From Bacillota bacterium (lineage in GTDB: Bacteria > Bacillota > Clostridia > Acetivibrionales > DSM-1351), in contig JAEXOY010000030.1 in assembly GCA_023439045.1 (NCBI GenBank), positions 62,001 to 126,000 on the forward strand: a stretch of 64,000 nucleotides of DNA. Reading direction: 5' to 3'. This document shows positions 35,354 to 44,804 of this stretch, piece after piece. Every line of letters begins with the position of its first letter. Position 1 is the stretch's first letter. Position numbers and translations under genes: made by a program. The notes beneath the pieces are model-generated. The model ran no database searches, was not told the DNA's origin, and saw nothing but the letters and a program-made list of their open reading frames with translations.

Positions 35354-36166
35354 TTAATATTGTGATAGCGTTTCAGCTGTTACATCCTCTTGCTGGACAG
35401 CAAGCGCCATGTATCTTTGTTTTTCCTTTTCTGATAGGAAGTTTAATAGTCTTTGTTCTAGGATTCGAGGATTCTCACCGGCCTGTATTGAGAGAATTCC
35501 CTCAATAATCATTTCTTTTTGTGTAAGCTCTTCTTTGGAATTCTTTGCTAGCTTATTGGCGGCAGGGATACAAAACAGATTTGCCAAAACACTTCCATAT
35601 AAGGTGGTAACCAGAGCTATAGCCATAGAGGCTCCAATAGTACTTGGATCATCCAGCTCTGCTAAAAGAGCTATCAAACCAATCAGAGTACCTATCATAC
35701 CCCAAGCCGGAAACAATGAGCCCATTGTTTTAAATAATGCTTGACCACGTTGATGACGTTCAACCATATTTTGAATATCCATATCCAAAAGGTTGGTTAC
35801 CACGTCTGGCTCAAGACCATCCACTATGAATTGAATTGACTTGCCGATAAACTTATCCTCTGTATTTACTATTTTGTTTTCAAGTGCCAAAAGCCCATCG
35901 CGTCGTGCACTTTTAGAATAATCAAGCAGAAGTAATATAGTCTCAGCAGTATCCTTTTTTCTTTCAGTAAAGGTATTTTTCAATACCTTAAATATTGTAA
36001 TAACTTCACTTAGCCTAAAGCTAATTAATGTAGATGCGAGCCCTCCCCCCAAAACTATTATTACTGACATAGTATCTGCAAAAAATGTAGGTGCCGGTCC
36101 AGTAATTATTGGAATAACTATACACGCAATGCCACTAAGTATTCCGATTATAGTAGCTAAATCCAT
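35354..36166 (-). CDS. motA: Flagellar motor protein MotA
   Basis: A 270-aa stator channel protein with four transmembrane helices: two near the N-terminus and two at about 150-200 (GMIGTLIGLIALLAELDDPS and the MAIALVTTLYGSVLANLF region). The cytoplasmic loop between them holds the charged residues that touch FliG. AAGGAGAG precedes the ATG. First gene of a motAB operon; a 12-bp-arm palindrome lies about 90 bp upstream. No clear SigD promoter could be called. Confidence 0.92.
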   Translation of the reverse strand: MDLATIIGILSGIACIVIPIITGPAPTFFADTMSVIIVLGGGLASTLISFRLSEVITIFKVLKNTFTERKKDTAETILLLLDYSKSARRDGLLALENKIVNTEDKFIGKSIQFIVDGLEPDVVTNLLDMDIQNMVERHQRGQALFKTMGSLFPAWGMIGTLIGLIALLAELDDPSTIGASMAIALVTTLYGSVLANLFCIPAANKLAKNSKEELTQKEMIIEGILSIQAGENPRILEQRLLNFLSEKEKQRYMALAVQQEDVTAETLSQY

Positions 36167-36252
36167 GTTTTCTCTCCTTAAAAATATTTTTTATTTATAT
36201 TAAATCTGACAATAAAATAAATTGAATTATGTATAGATATTTAAGATAACTA

Positions 36253-36282
36253 TATGTATATTTTATTCTAAAAATATACATA
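36253..36282. repeat. Perfect palindrome upstream of motA
   Basis: TATGTATATTTT and AAAATATACATA flank a 6-nt loop, about 87 bp before the motA start on the minus strand. It could be an operator or leader hairpin. The remainder of 36283-36510 is AT-rich with nothing else recognised. Confidence 0.6.
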
Positions 36283-36517
36283 TTCGTATATAATCTAACA
36301 TAATTCCATATAAATGTCCACAGATACCATATATTATAGCCCTTTTGTACTATAGATAGCATAGACTATGCCTCCTAAAAAGTATAAGACTAAAAAGTTC
36401 TTATTTTTGAGACTACAAATGCTTATTACCTATAGAATATGATACTTTACCATAATGCAACTTTTATTATTTCTTTGGTGTTTTTTGAATTATCCTAATT
36501 TTAGGAACTTATATGTA

Positions 36518-36546
36518 TTGACAATACCTTTATGGAAAATTAAAAT
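36518..36546 (+). promoter_or_regulatory. Promoter of the T-box/hisS transcript
   Basis: TTGACA 36518-36523, 17-bp spacer, TAAAAT 36541-36546. Transcription would start about 36554, just before stem I of the T-box. Confidence 0.7.
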
Positions 36547-36555
36547 ATAAACATG

Positions 36556-36820
36556 TGTTATTAATACTTAAAGCTTTGAGAGGGAAGAGTAACAAATTAT
36601 TCTGATGTCACAGGGAGAGCTGACATGATTGAGAGCAGCTTACAAAGGAAATTTGAGAAAGACACCCTTTAGCTGGTGAATGAACTTCGATATTCGAATA
36701 GTAAGTTCACCCGTACCATCTGCGTTAAAGATTATGAGTTGGTTCAATGATGAATCATTAGGGTGGTACCACGGGAAAAATATACTCTCGTCCCTTTCGG
36801 GATAGGGAGCTTTTTTATTT
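36556..36820 (+). ncRNA. T-box leader of hisS-aspS with overlapping Asp/His specifier
   Basis: The T-box sequence AGGGTGGTACCACGG is at 36760-36774 and the terminator is the hairpin CTCTCGTCCC-TTTC-GGGATAGGGAG with TTTTTT (about 36783-36816). Stem I has the expected apical AGGGAGAGC...GAGAGCAGC, and on its 3' side GAGAAAGACACCC. There GACAC (36661-36665) contains GAC (Asp) and CAC (His) in overlapping frames, fitting a hisS-aspS operon. The variable base after TGG is T, which pairs with A or G at the tRNA discriminator. Uncharged tRNA would stabilise the antiterminator and allow read-through. Confidence 0.92.
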
Positions 36821-36887
36821 TCTTTGCTACTGTTGACGCAAAAAAGGCAATGCTATAACTAATATATTTAAATAGGAGAGATGAACA

Positions 36888-38207
36888 ATGTCAAAGCAGA
36901 TAGTAACTCCGTCTATTTTGCCAGGTTTTTTAGAACTGTTGCCACAAGATCAGATGGCTTTTAACGGAATGCTTGATACTATTAGACACACATATGAGAA
37001 GTATGGCTTTATTCCATTAGATACTCCAACAATTGAAAAGGCGGATGTTTTACTTGCTAAGAGCGGAGGAGATACCGCTAAACAGGTTTATAGGTTTAAC
37101 AAGGGAGATAACGACCTTGCTTTAAGATTTGACCTCACTGTGCCTTTGGCACGTTATGTTGCTCAACATTTTGGAGAGCTTACATTTCCTTTTAGAAGAT
37201 ATCACATAGGTAAGGTTTGGAGAGGGGAAAAGCCTCAAAAGGGAAGATTTAGGGAATTTTACCAGTGTGATATAGATATTATAGGAAGTGAGAGCCTAAG
37301 TGTAATTAACGATGCCGAAATTTTGAGTGTTATTTATTCAACCTTCAAGGCACTTGGATTTGATGATTTTACTATCAGAATTAATAATAGAAAGGTGCTC
37401 AACGGATTTTTTGATAGCCTTCAGATAACTGATAAGGCTGAAGTGCTTCGAATAGTTGATAAATTAGACAAGATAGGTGAAGGTGCGGTTTCAAAAGAAT
37501 TACAATCTATAGGAATAGATGATACCGCAACAAAAGCTATCTTAGATTTTGTTGCTATAAAGGGTAGCTGCACTGAGATTATCGATAGCCTTAAGGCTAT
37601 GAATGTACAAAACGATGTTTTTAATGAGGGAATTAGGGAATTGGAACTTGTTATTGACTATATTAATTCCTTCAAGGTACCCTCTTCAAATTATGCAATA
37701 GACCTCACTATTGCAAGAGGATTAGACTATTATACCGGAACTATATATGAAACTATTCTGAATCAGTACCCTTCTATAGGAAGTGTTTGTTCAGGCGGAA
37801 GATATGACAATCTTGCCCAGAATTATACAAACAAGAAACTACCAGGGGTTGGTATATCCATTGGTCTTTCAAGATTGTTCTATCAATTGAAGGAAGCTGG
37901 GATATTAAAAGAAGGAAAGAAGAGCACACCTTCTAAATTATTAGTTATCCCGATGGCAGATACCATGCCAAATGCACTTGAATTGGCTTCAGTAATAAGG
38001 GAAGCTGGAATTGCTACAGAGATTTACTTCAATGACGGCAAGCTTGGCAAAAAGTTTGGGTATGCTGATAAGCTTGGTATCCCTTATGTTGTTGTTGTAG
38101 GGGAGGACGAAGTAAAGACTGGACGATATAAACTTAAAAACATGTCATCTGGAGAACAACAGGAGCTTACGCCTCAGGAGATAATTAGTGCACTGGCAAA
38201 CATATAG
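36888..38207 (+). CDS. hisS: Histidyl-tRNA synthetase
   Basis: A 439-aa class II synthetase. Motif 2 is FRRYHIGKVWRGEKPQKGRF followed by REFYQCDIDIIG; the His-binding motif is RGLDYYTGTIYE; motif 3 is GVGISIGLSRL; and a C-terminal anticodon-binding domain starts around 345 (LLVIPMADTMPNALELA). AGGAGAG lies 7 bp before the ATG at 36888. Controlled by the T-box leader. aspS follows after about 200 bp with no terminator, so the two are probably one operon. Confidence 0.95.
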   Translation: MSKQIVTPSILPGFLELLPQDQMAFNGMLDTIRHTYEKYGFIPLDTPTIEKADVLLAKSGGDTAKQVYRFNKGDNDLALRFDLTVPLARYVAQHFGELTFPFRRYHIGKVWRGEKPQKGRFREFYQCDIDIIGSESLSVINDAEILSVIYSTFKALGFDDFTIRINNRKVLNGFFDSLQITDKAEVLRIVDKLDKIGEGAVSKELQSIGIDDTATKAILDFVAIKGSCTEIIDSLKAMNVQNDVFNEGIRELELVIDYINSFKVPSSNYAIDLTIARGLDYYTGTIYETILNQYPSIGSVCSGGRYDNLAQNYTNKKLPGVGISIGLSRLFYQLKEAGILKEGKKSTPSKLLVIPMADTMPNALELASVIREAGIATEIYFNDGKLGKKFGYADKLGIPYVVVVGEDEVKTGRYKLKNMSSGEQQELTPQEIISALANI

Positions 38208-38261
38208 CCAGTCATTAGGTTTGCAAACATTACTAGTAAATGTATAACAGGTTAGGTTTTT

Positions 38262-38400
38262 AAAATTGGAGATAGCAAAAATGCTTGTCCGACTGTACAG
38301 CACAATATAACAATTTAAGTAATAAAATTGGAGATGGCAAAAAAATGCTTCCCGAACTGTGCTGTAAAATATTATAGGTTAAATTATTAAACTTGGAGGG
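38262..38400 (+). repeat. Triplicated ribosome-binding-site segment before aspS
   Basis: Three copies of TTA(A/T)TAAA(A/C)TTGGAG-like sequence stand 62 and 65 bp apart: GGAGAT at 38268, GGAGAT at 38330 and GGAGGG at 38395, the last being the aspS site. The first two copies are each followed by an ATG (38281 and 38345) opening tiny frames, MLVRLYSTI and MLPELCCKIL, that stop before the next copy. Downstream bases of copies one and two are also alike (ATGCTT, ACTGT). Confidence 0.75.
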
Positions 38401-38409
38401 TATATTTAT

Positions 38410-40197
38410 ATGGGAGAATCAATTTATGGTTTAAAGAGAACACATAAATGCACTGAATTATCATCACAGAATATTGGTGAAACTGTTACGGTAATGGGTT
38501 GGGTGCAAAAGCAAAGAAACCTTGGCAGCTTGGTTTTTGTTGACTTGAGAGACAGAAGCGGCATTGTTCAGCTTGTTTTCACTGATAAGGATGGTGAAAT
38601 GTTCGAAAAAGCAAAGTCCATTAGAAGTGAATTTGTTCTCGCTGTAGTTGGTGAAGTTTCTGCAAGAGCAGCAGAGGCCGTTAACAAGAAAATGAAAACG
38701 GGAGATATTGAAATAATAGCAACTGAACTTCGTATCCTCAGTACTGCTGAAACACCACCTATTTACATTGAGGAGGATTCTCAAGTAAATGAACAAACAA
38801 GGCTAAAGTATAGATTCCTCGATTTGAGAAGACCCGATATGCAGAGAAATCTTATGCTAAGACATAGGGTTGCAAAGGTTGCTAGGGATTACTATGATGA
38901 AAACGGATTTCTCGAAGTGGAAACTCCTATCCTGATAAAAAGTACTCCGGAAGGTGCGAGAGACTATCTTGTTCCGAGTAGAGTTCATCCAGGCAAATTT
39001 TTTGCGCTTCCGCAGTCACCTCAGCTATTTAAGCAGTTGTTGATGGTATCGGGCTACGACAGATACTTCCAGATAGCAAAGTGCTTTAGAGATGAGGATT
39101 TGAGAGCAGACAGACAGCCCGAATTCACACAGATAGATATTGAGATGTCATTTGTAAATGTAGAAGATGTGCTTAATGTCAATGAAGGCTTTGTCAGAAG
39201 AGTTTTCAAAGAAGCACTGGATGTTGAGCTTAAGGATGAATTTATTAGAATGCCATATGCTGAAGCAATGGAGCGCTTTGGTTCAGATAAGCCTGACATT
39301 AGATTTGGTATGGAACTGATAAATGTATCTGATGTTGTTGCTAACTGTGGCTTTAAAGTATTTACAGACGCAGTAGCAAACGGAGGCAGCGTAAGAGCAA
39401 TAAATGCAAAAGGCTGTGCTAAGTTTAGCAGAAAAGAAATAGATGCCCTTGTTGAGGTTGTTAAGACATATAAAGCAAAAGGAATGGCTTGGATTTCAAT
39501 AGACGAAAACAATGAGATTAAGTCGTCCTTTGCTAAGTTCATGACTGAGGACGAGATGAAGGTAATTTTGGAAAAAGTTGAGGCTCAAGCTGGAGACCTT
39601 ATCTGCTTTGTTGCTGATAAGAACAGTGTAGTGTTCGATGCACTTGGGCAACTAAGGCTTGAGGTTGCAAGGAAGCTGAACATACTCAATCCGGACGAGT
39701 TTAAATTCTTGTGGGTAACAGAATTCCCATTGTTTGAATATGACGAAGAAGACAATCGCTGGGTAGCTAAGCACCATCCATTTACTTCACCTATGGACGA
39801 AGACATTCAGTATCTGGACTCTGACCCTGGAAAGGTAAGAGCAAAAGCATATGACCTTGTGTTGAATGGAGTTGAATTAGGCGGAGGTAGTATTAGAATC
39901 CATATGAGAGAGCTTCAATCAAAAATGTTTGACAAGCTGGGTATGAGCGAGGAAGAGGCAAATCAAAAGTTTGGCTTCTTGCTTGAAGCGTTCAAATACG
40001 GAACACCACCTCATGGCGGAATGGCATTTGGTCTTGATAGATTGATAATGCTTATGGCTAAGACACAAAGCATCAGAGATGTAATAGCATTTCCTAAGGT
40101 TCAAAATGCATCCTGCTTGATGTCAAATGCTCCTGATATCGTAGAACCAAAGCAGTTGGATGAGTTGCATATAGGAATATTGGACAAAAAAGAATAA
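38410..40197 (+). CDS. aspS: Aspartyl-tRNA synthetase
   Basis: A 595-aa bacterial-type class II synthetase. N-terminal OB anticodon domain (about 1-110, VMGWVQKQRNLGSLVFVDLR), catalytic core with FRDEDLRADRQPEFTQIDIE (motif 2) and GTPPHGGMAFGLDRLIML (motif 3), and the inserted GAD domain at about 285-410. The length is standard. GGAGGG precedes the ATG. It is the second gene after the T-box; its leader contains two extra copies of its own ribosome-binding region. Confidence 0.96.
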   Translation: MGESIYGLKRTHKCTELSSQNIGETVTVMGWVQKQRNLGSLVFVDLRDRSGIVQLVFTDKDGEMFEKAKSIRSEFVLAVVGEVSARAAEAVNKKMKTGDIEIIATELRILSTAETPPIYIEEDSQVNEQTRLKYRFLDLRRPDMQRNLMLRHRVAKVARDYYDENGFLEVETPILIKSTPEGARDYLVPSRVHPGKFFALPQSPQLFKQLLMVSGYDRYFQIAKCFRDEDLRADRQPEFTQIDIEMSFVNVEDVLNVNEGFVRRVFKEALDVELKDEFIRMPYAEAMERFGSDKPDIRFGMELINVSDVVANCGFKVFTDAVANGGSVRAINAKGCAKFSRKEIDALVEVVKTYKAKGMAWISIDENNEIKSSFAKFMTEDEMKVILEKVEAQAGDLICFVADKNSVVFDALGQLRLEVARKLNILNPDEFKFLWVTEFPLFEYDEEDNRWVAKHHPFTSPMDEDIQYLDSDPGKVRAKAYDLVLNGVELGGGSIRIHMRELQSKMFDKLGMSEEEANQKFGFLLEAFKYGTPPHGGMAFGLDRLIMLMAKTQSIRDVIAFPKVQNASCLMSNAPDIVEPKQLDELHIGILDKKE

Positions 40198-40315
40198 ATT
40201 GATGATTGACACATAACATTTAGTATTATTTATTATTAATGTAGTCATTAATTTATTAGTTGTTATGAAACTTGGTAAATAATTCAAAACATAGCTATTA
40301 TACATGGCTACTAGA

Positions 40316-40352
40316 ATGATTATTAGAGGATAATAATGCCTCTAATAATCAT
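40316..40352 (+). other. Perfect hairpin in the leader of the 1427-aa gene
   Basis: ATGATTATTAGAGG and CCTCTAATAATCAT (14-bp arms) enclose 9 bases. It is followed by A-rich sequence, not a T-run, and sits 21 bp before the start codon, so it is not an ordinary terminator. mRNA processing or translation control is possible. Confidence 0.6.
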
Positions 40353-40373
40353 GTAAAAATAAAAGAGATATGT

Positions 40374-43300
40374 ATGGGGTCGAATATGAGAAAGAGATTT
40401 CATGTGGGGTTGGATGTTGGATCAACCACAGTAAAAATGGTTGTATTAGATAAAAACAACCATATAGTTCACTCAAAATATCAAAGGCACTTTTCTGATA
40501 TTAGAAGTACAATTTTTGAGCTGATGAATGAGACTTGTGAGCTTTTTTTAGGTGACGAATGTTCAATTATGATTACTGGTTCGGGCGGGCTCTTGGTATC
40601 TCAATGGCTTAACCTTGAATTTATTCAAGAGGTAATTGCAAGCTCAGAGGCGGTACAAACCCTTATACCAAGAACGGATGTTGTTATTGAGCTAGGCGGT
40701 GAGGATGCAAAAATCACATATTTTAAGGGTGGCTTAGAGCAAAGAATGAATGGTACCTGCGCTGGTGGAACAGGTGCATTTATTGACCAAATGGCTTCAC
40801 TTCTGCAAACAGATGCGCTAGGATTAAACGAGATGGCAAAGAAAAGCAGAGTGATTTATCCTATTGCTGCAAGATGTGGTGTATTTGCAAAAACAGATAT
40901 ACAGCCTCTTTTAAATGAAGGTGCAGCCAAAGAAGATATTGCTGCGTCCATTTTTCAATCAGTTGTTAACCAGACAATTAGTGGGCTCGCATGTGGAAAG
41001 CCTATCTCAGGCAATATAGCCTTCTTGGGGGGACCACTGTACTTTCTTTCAGAGCTGAGAAAGAGATTTGTTGTAACACTTAAGCTCACAGATGAACAGA
41101 TTATTTTTCCGGACGATTCTCAACTTTTTGTTGCTATCGGAGCTGCATTATCATCAAAAGAGATAAAGCCGGTATTGTTTAAAGACATTAAATCAAAATT
41201 GCCTGTACTAAACTCAATAGTAGTACATGAGGTTGAGAGATTAAAGCCATTGTTTACTTCGGAAGAGGAATTGAATGAGTTTAGAAAAAGACATGCACAG
41301 CATTCTATTCATGAGGTTACACTAAATGATTTTGAAGGTGATTGCTTCTTGGGAATTGATGCTGGCTCAACTACCACAAAGGCTGTTCTAATAGACCGAA
41401 AAGGGCAATTACTCTATTCCTTTTATGGAAGCAATGAGGGAAGCCCTCTTAACTCTGCACTTAAAATATTAAATGATATTTATAGCAAGCTGCCTACTAA
41501 GGCTAAAATCCGATACTCTGCTGTTACCGGATATGGAGAAGGCCTTATCAAGGCTGGTCTCAAGGTGGATATCGGTGAAATTGAAACAATTGCACATTAC
41601 AAGGCTGCTGACTTCTTTCTGCCAGGTGTAGACTTTATATTGGACATCGGCGGACAGGATATGAAGTGCCTTAAAATTAAAGACGGTATAATTGATAGTA
41701 TTATGCTAAATGAGGCATGCTCATCAGGGTGTGGCTCATTCATAGAGACCTTTGCCAAGTCATTAAATTTCTCAATAGAGGATTTTGCAAAAGAAGCTCT
41801 ATTAGCGGAAAAACCTGTTGATTTAGGCTCTAGATGTACTGTATTTATGAACTCTAGGGTTAAACAGGCTCAGAAAGAGGGAGCCTCTGTTGGAGATATC
41901 TCTGCTGGCTTATCCTATTCTGTTATAAAAAATGCCCTGCTCAAAGTTATTAAGATAAGGGACCCAAAAGAAATGGGTGAAAAAATCATAGTTCAGGGTG
42001 GAACCTTTCTCAATGATGCAGTACTCAGAAGCTTTGAGCTTATTGCAGAAAGGGATGCAGTACGTCCCAATATTGCAGGACTAATGGGAGCCTTTGGTGC
42101 TGCTCTTCTGGCGAAGGAAAGGTTTGAGGGACAAGATACTAGCTTGTTGACCCCTGAAGGAGCAGGTTCATTCGACTTTAGCACTGAACTAAAGAGATGC
42201 AAACTTTGTAACAATAACTGCCTGCTCACCATAAATCAATTTACAGATGGTAGCCAGTTTGTATCAGGAAACAGATGCGAAAGAGGTGCGGGAATTGAAA
42301 GCTACAATGATGATATCCCAAATCTCTATGATTATAAATATAAGAGGTTGTTTGGATATAAGCAGCTGGGAGTAAATCAGTATACCAGAGGAACTGTAGG
42401 TATTCCGAGAGTACTCAATATGTACGAAAACTATCCCTTCTGGTTTACCTTCTTCAATGAACTGAATTTCAGAGTGGAGTTGTCACCGCGGTCATCAAAG
42501 AAGATTTATGAGCTTGGTATAGAGACTATGCCTTCAGAATCAGTATGCTATCCTGCAAAGCTGGTACATGGACATATAATGAGTCTTATTAACAAGGGTA
42601 TAAACTTTATATTCTATCCTTGTCTACCATACGAAATGGTAGAGGATGAGGCAGCTGATAATCACTATAACTGCCCTGTTGTAACCTCCTATTCTGAGGT
42701 TATTAAAAACAATATGGATATTCTAAAGGAGAAAAATATTAAGTTCCTAAACCCATTCTTACCTTATGATAATAAAGAAAGACTCAAGAAGAGATTATTT
42801 GAAGTTATGGGCAAGGAATTTGGCATCTCCCGTAATGAAATAAATACAGCAGTAGATAAGGCGTGGGACGAAGATGAGAAGGTAAAAGGTGATATTAAGA
42901 TTAAGGGGGAAGAGGTACTAAAATACCTCAGAGATACAGGCAAAAAAGGCATAGTATTAGCGGGAAGGCCTTACCATGTTGACCCTGAGATTAATCATGG
43001 AATACCACAGGTAATTACGTCTCATGGAATTGCTGTACTAACGGAGGATTCTATATCACACCTCGGAAGGATTGAAAGACCTTTGCGAGTAGTAGACCAA
43101 TGGAAGTATCATTCAAGGCTATATGCAGCAGCAACTGTTGTTACTGATTATCCTGAATTAGAGCTTATTCAGCTCAATTCCTTTGGCTGTGGTCTGGATG
43201 CCGTTACTACTGATCAGGTTCAAGAGATACTTAGCTGCAATGAAAATATTTACACTGTTTTGAAAATAGATGAGGGCAACAACTTAGGTGCTGCAAGAAT

Positions 43301-44657
43301 AAGAATTCGTTCTTTGGTTGCAGCTATTGAAGAACGTGATAAAAAGTCTGTAAATATTGAGAAAACCTCTAGCAAGTGTGAGAAAGTAGTATTTACCAAG
43401 GAGATGAAGGACAGGCACACCATTTTAGCTCCACAGATGTCTCCTATTCACTTCCAATTCCTTGAGGCGGCATTTATTGGGGCAGGGTACAATGTAGTTG
43501 TATTGCCTGCTGTTAACAATGCTGACGTTGAGGAGGGACTTAAATATGTCAACAATGACGCTTGCTATCCATCAATAATTGTTGTTGGACAGATAATTCA
43601 TGCACTAAAGTCGGGGGAATATGACTTGAATAACACTTCGGTCCTCATTTCCCAAACTGGTGGGGGCTGCAGAGCAACCAATTATATTGGCTTCTTGAGA
43701 AGGGCATTACAGGATGCTGGAATGGATCAGATTCCTGTAATATCACTCAATGCACTGGGATTAGAGAAGCAACCGGGCTTTACTTTTTCAAAGGATCTCA
43801 TTGATTTAGCTATGCAGAGTATAATTTATGGCGACACGTTGATGAGAGTTCTTTATAGAGTAAGACCATATGAAAAGATTGCGGGTTCTGCAAATTTGTT
43901 GCATGATAAGTGGGCAAAGATATGTATAGAGGATTTAAAAAACAAGAACAAGAGGGTATTTAAGAATAATATCAAGAATATAATTCATGAATTCGATAAT
44001 CTTGAGATTACGGACGAGGTTAAGCCTAAGGTTGGTCTTGTTGGAGAAATACTGGTAAAATTCCATCCCGATGCAAATAATCATGTTGTCGATATTATTG
44101 AGAGGGAAGGCGCAGAGGCTGTAATGCCAGATTTCATGGACTTTATATTCTATTGCGCATATGATGCCAACTTCAAGTACAAAAATCTTTCGGGTACATG
44201 GAAAAAACTTATTGTTAATAATGCAATTATATATATACTAGAGAACTATCGTAGACATATGAAAAAGTATTTGAGCAAGAGTAAGCGCTTTTCTGCGCCG
44301 CACTCAATATATCATCTTGCAAACAGTGCTTCAGATATACTCTCACTTGGAAATCAAACCGGGGAAGGGTGGTTCCTGACAGCTGAGATGATTGAGCTCA
44401 TAAAGAGCGGAGCTCCAAATATTGTCTGCATGCAGCCATTTGCTTGTCTTCCAAATCACGTTACCGGCAAGGGCATGATTAAGGAATTAAGAAGAAGGTA
44501 CCCAGAAGCAAATATTGTTGCCGTTGACTATGATCCTGGTGCAAGTGAGGTTAACCAGCTAAATCGTATCAAGCTCATGCTGTCAGTTGCCTTCAAGAAT
44601 CTTAAGGCAGATAAGCCAACATTGGTTGAACAGTCGGATGAGCAGATGAAAGCGTAA
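40374..44657 (+). CDS. Fused 2-hydroxyacyl-CoA dehydratase activase-related protein, 1427 aa
   Basis: A giant protein of the BcrAD/BadFG activase family. Two ATPase modules in tandem: the first (about 1-280) with LDVGSTTVKMVVLD and GTCAGGTGAFIDQ, the second (about 315-580) with IDAGSTTTKAVLID, EACSSGCGSFIETF and GSRCTVFMNS. The cysteines match those that hold the bridging [4Fe-4S] cluster of dehydratase activators. A DUF2229 region (about 620-900) and a dehydratase-like C-terminal region (about 990-1400) follow. So activator and acceptor parts are fused. Such proteins are common in clostridia and their reaction is not known. ATG 40374 or in-frame ATG 40386 may be used. Monocistronic. Confidence 0.9.
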   Translation: MGSNMRKRFHVGLDVGSTTVKMVVLDKNNHIVHSKYQRHFSDIRSTIFELMNETCELFLGDECSIMITGSGGLLVSQWLNLEFIQEVIASSEAVQTLIPRTDVVIELGGEDAKITYFKGGLEQRMNGTCAGGTGAFIDQMASLLQTDALGLNEMAKKSRVIYPIAARCGVFAKTDIQPLLNEGAAKEDIAASIFQSVVNQTISGLACGKPISGNIAFLGGPLYFLSELRKRFVVTLKLTDEQIIFPDDSQLFVAIGAALSSKEIKPVLFKDIKSKLPVLNSIVVHEVERLKPLFTSEEELNEFRKRHAQHSIHEVTLNDFEGDCFLGIDAGSTTTKAVLIDRKGQLLYSFYGSNEGSPLNSALKILNDIYSKLPTKAKIRYSAVTGYGEGLIKAGLKVDIGEIETIAHYKAADFFLPGVDFILDIGGQDMKCLKIKDGIIDSIMLNEACSSGCGSFIETFAKSLNFSIEDFAKEALLAEKPVDLGSRCTVFMNSRVKQAQKEGASVGDISAGLSYSVIKNALLKVIKIRDPKEMGEKIIVQGGTFLNDAVLRSFELIAERDAVRPNIAGLMGAFGAALLAKERFEGQDTSLLTPEGAGSFDFSTELKRCKLCNNNCLLTINQFTDGSQFVSGNRCERGAGIESYNDDIPNLYDYKYKRLFGYKQLGVNQYTRGTVGIPRVLNMYENYPFWFTFFNELNFRVELSPRSSKKIYELGIETMPSESVCYPAKLVHGHIMSLINKGINFIFYPCLPYEMVEDEAADNHYNCPVVTSYSEVIKNNMDILKEKNIKFLNPFLPYDNKERLKKRLFEVMGKEFGISRNEINTAVDKAWDEDEKVKGDIKIKGEEVLKYLRDTGKKGIVLAGRPYHVDPEINHGIPQVITSHGIAVLTEDSISHLGRIERPLRVVDQWKYHSRLYAAATVVTDYPELELIQLNSFGCGLDAVTTDQVQEILSCNENIYTVLKIDEGNNLGAARIRIRSLVAAIEERDKKSVNIEKTSSKCEKVVFTKEMKDRHTILAPQMSPIHFQFLEAAFIGAGYNVVVLPAVNNADVEEGLKYVNNDACYPSIIVVGQIIHALKSGEYDLNNTSVLISQTGGGCRATNYIGFLRRALQDAGMDQIPVISLNALGLEKQPGFTFSKDLIDLAMQSIIYGDTLMRVLYRVRPYEKIAGSANLLHDKWAKICIEDLKNKNKRVFKNNIKNIIHEFDNLEITDEVKPKVGLVGEILVKFHPDANNHVVDIIEREGAEAVMPDFMDFIFYCAYDANFKYKNLSGTWKKLIVNNAIIYILENYRRHMKKYLSKSKRFSAPHSIYHLANSASDILSLGNQTGEGWFLTAEMIELIKSGAPNIVCMQPFACLPNHVTGKGMIKELRRRYPEANIVAVDYDPGASEVNQLNRIKLMLSVAFKNLKADKPTLVEQSDEQMKA

Positions 44658-44738
44658 ACGAGCACATTATTTTTTGATAGAATCTGGCTAATTATTTTTA
44701 GTAATCACTACGGATAACAAATAAATAAAAAATTAGAA

Positions 44739-44773
44739 AAACATCCTGCCCAATCTTTTGGAGCAGGATGTTT
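44739..44773. terminator. Terminator between convergent genes
   Basis: AAACATCCTGC 44739-44749 pairs perfectly with GCAGGATGTTT 44763-44773. A-rich on the left and TTT on the right, so it can serve both the 1427-aa gene and the DUF454 gene. Confidence 0.8.
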
Positions 44774-44804
44774 CAGGTTAATCACATTATATTCATTTAA
44801 TGTA

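Noticed and set aside
36253..36282. Rho-independent terminator
   Set aside because: The palindrome is perfect, but it lies in the motA upstream region, is wholly A/T-based and no gene ends near it.
40316..40352. Terminator of aspS
   Set aside because: The stem is perfect but is followed by A-rich sequence and by the next gene's ribosome-binding site, and lies more than 100 bp after aspS.
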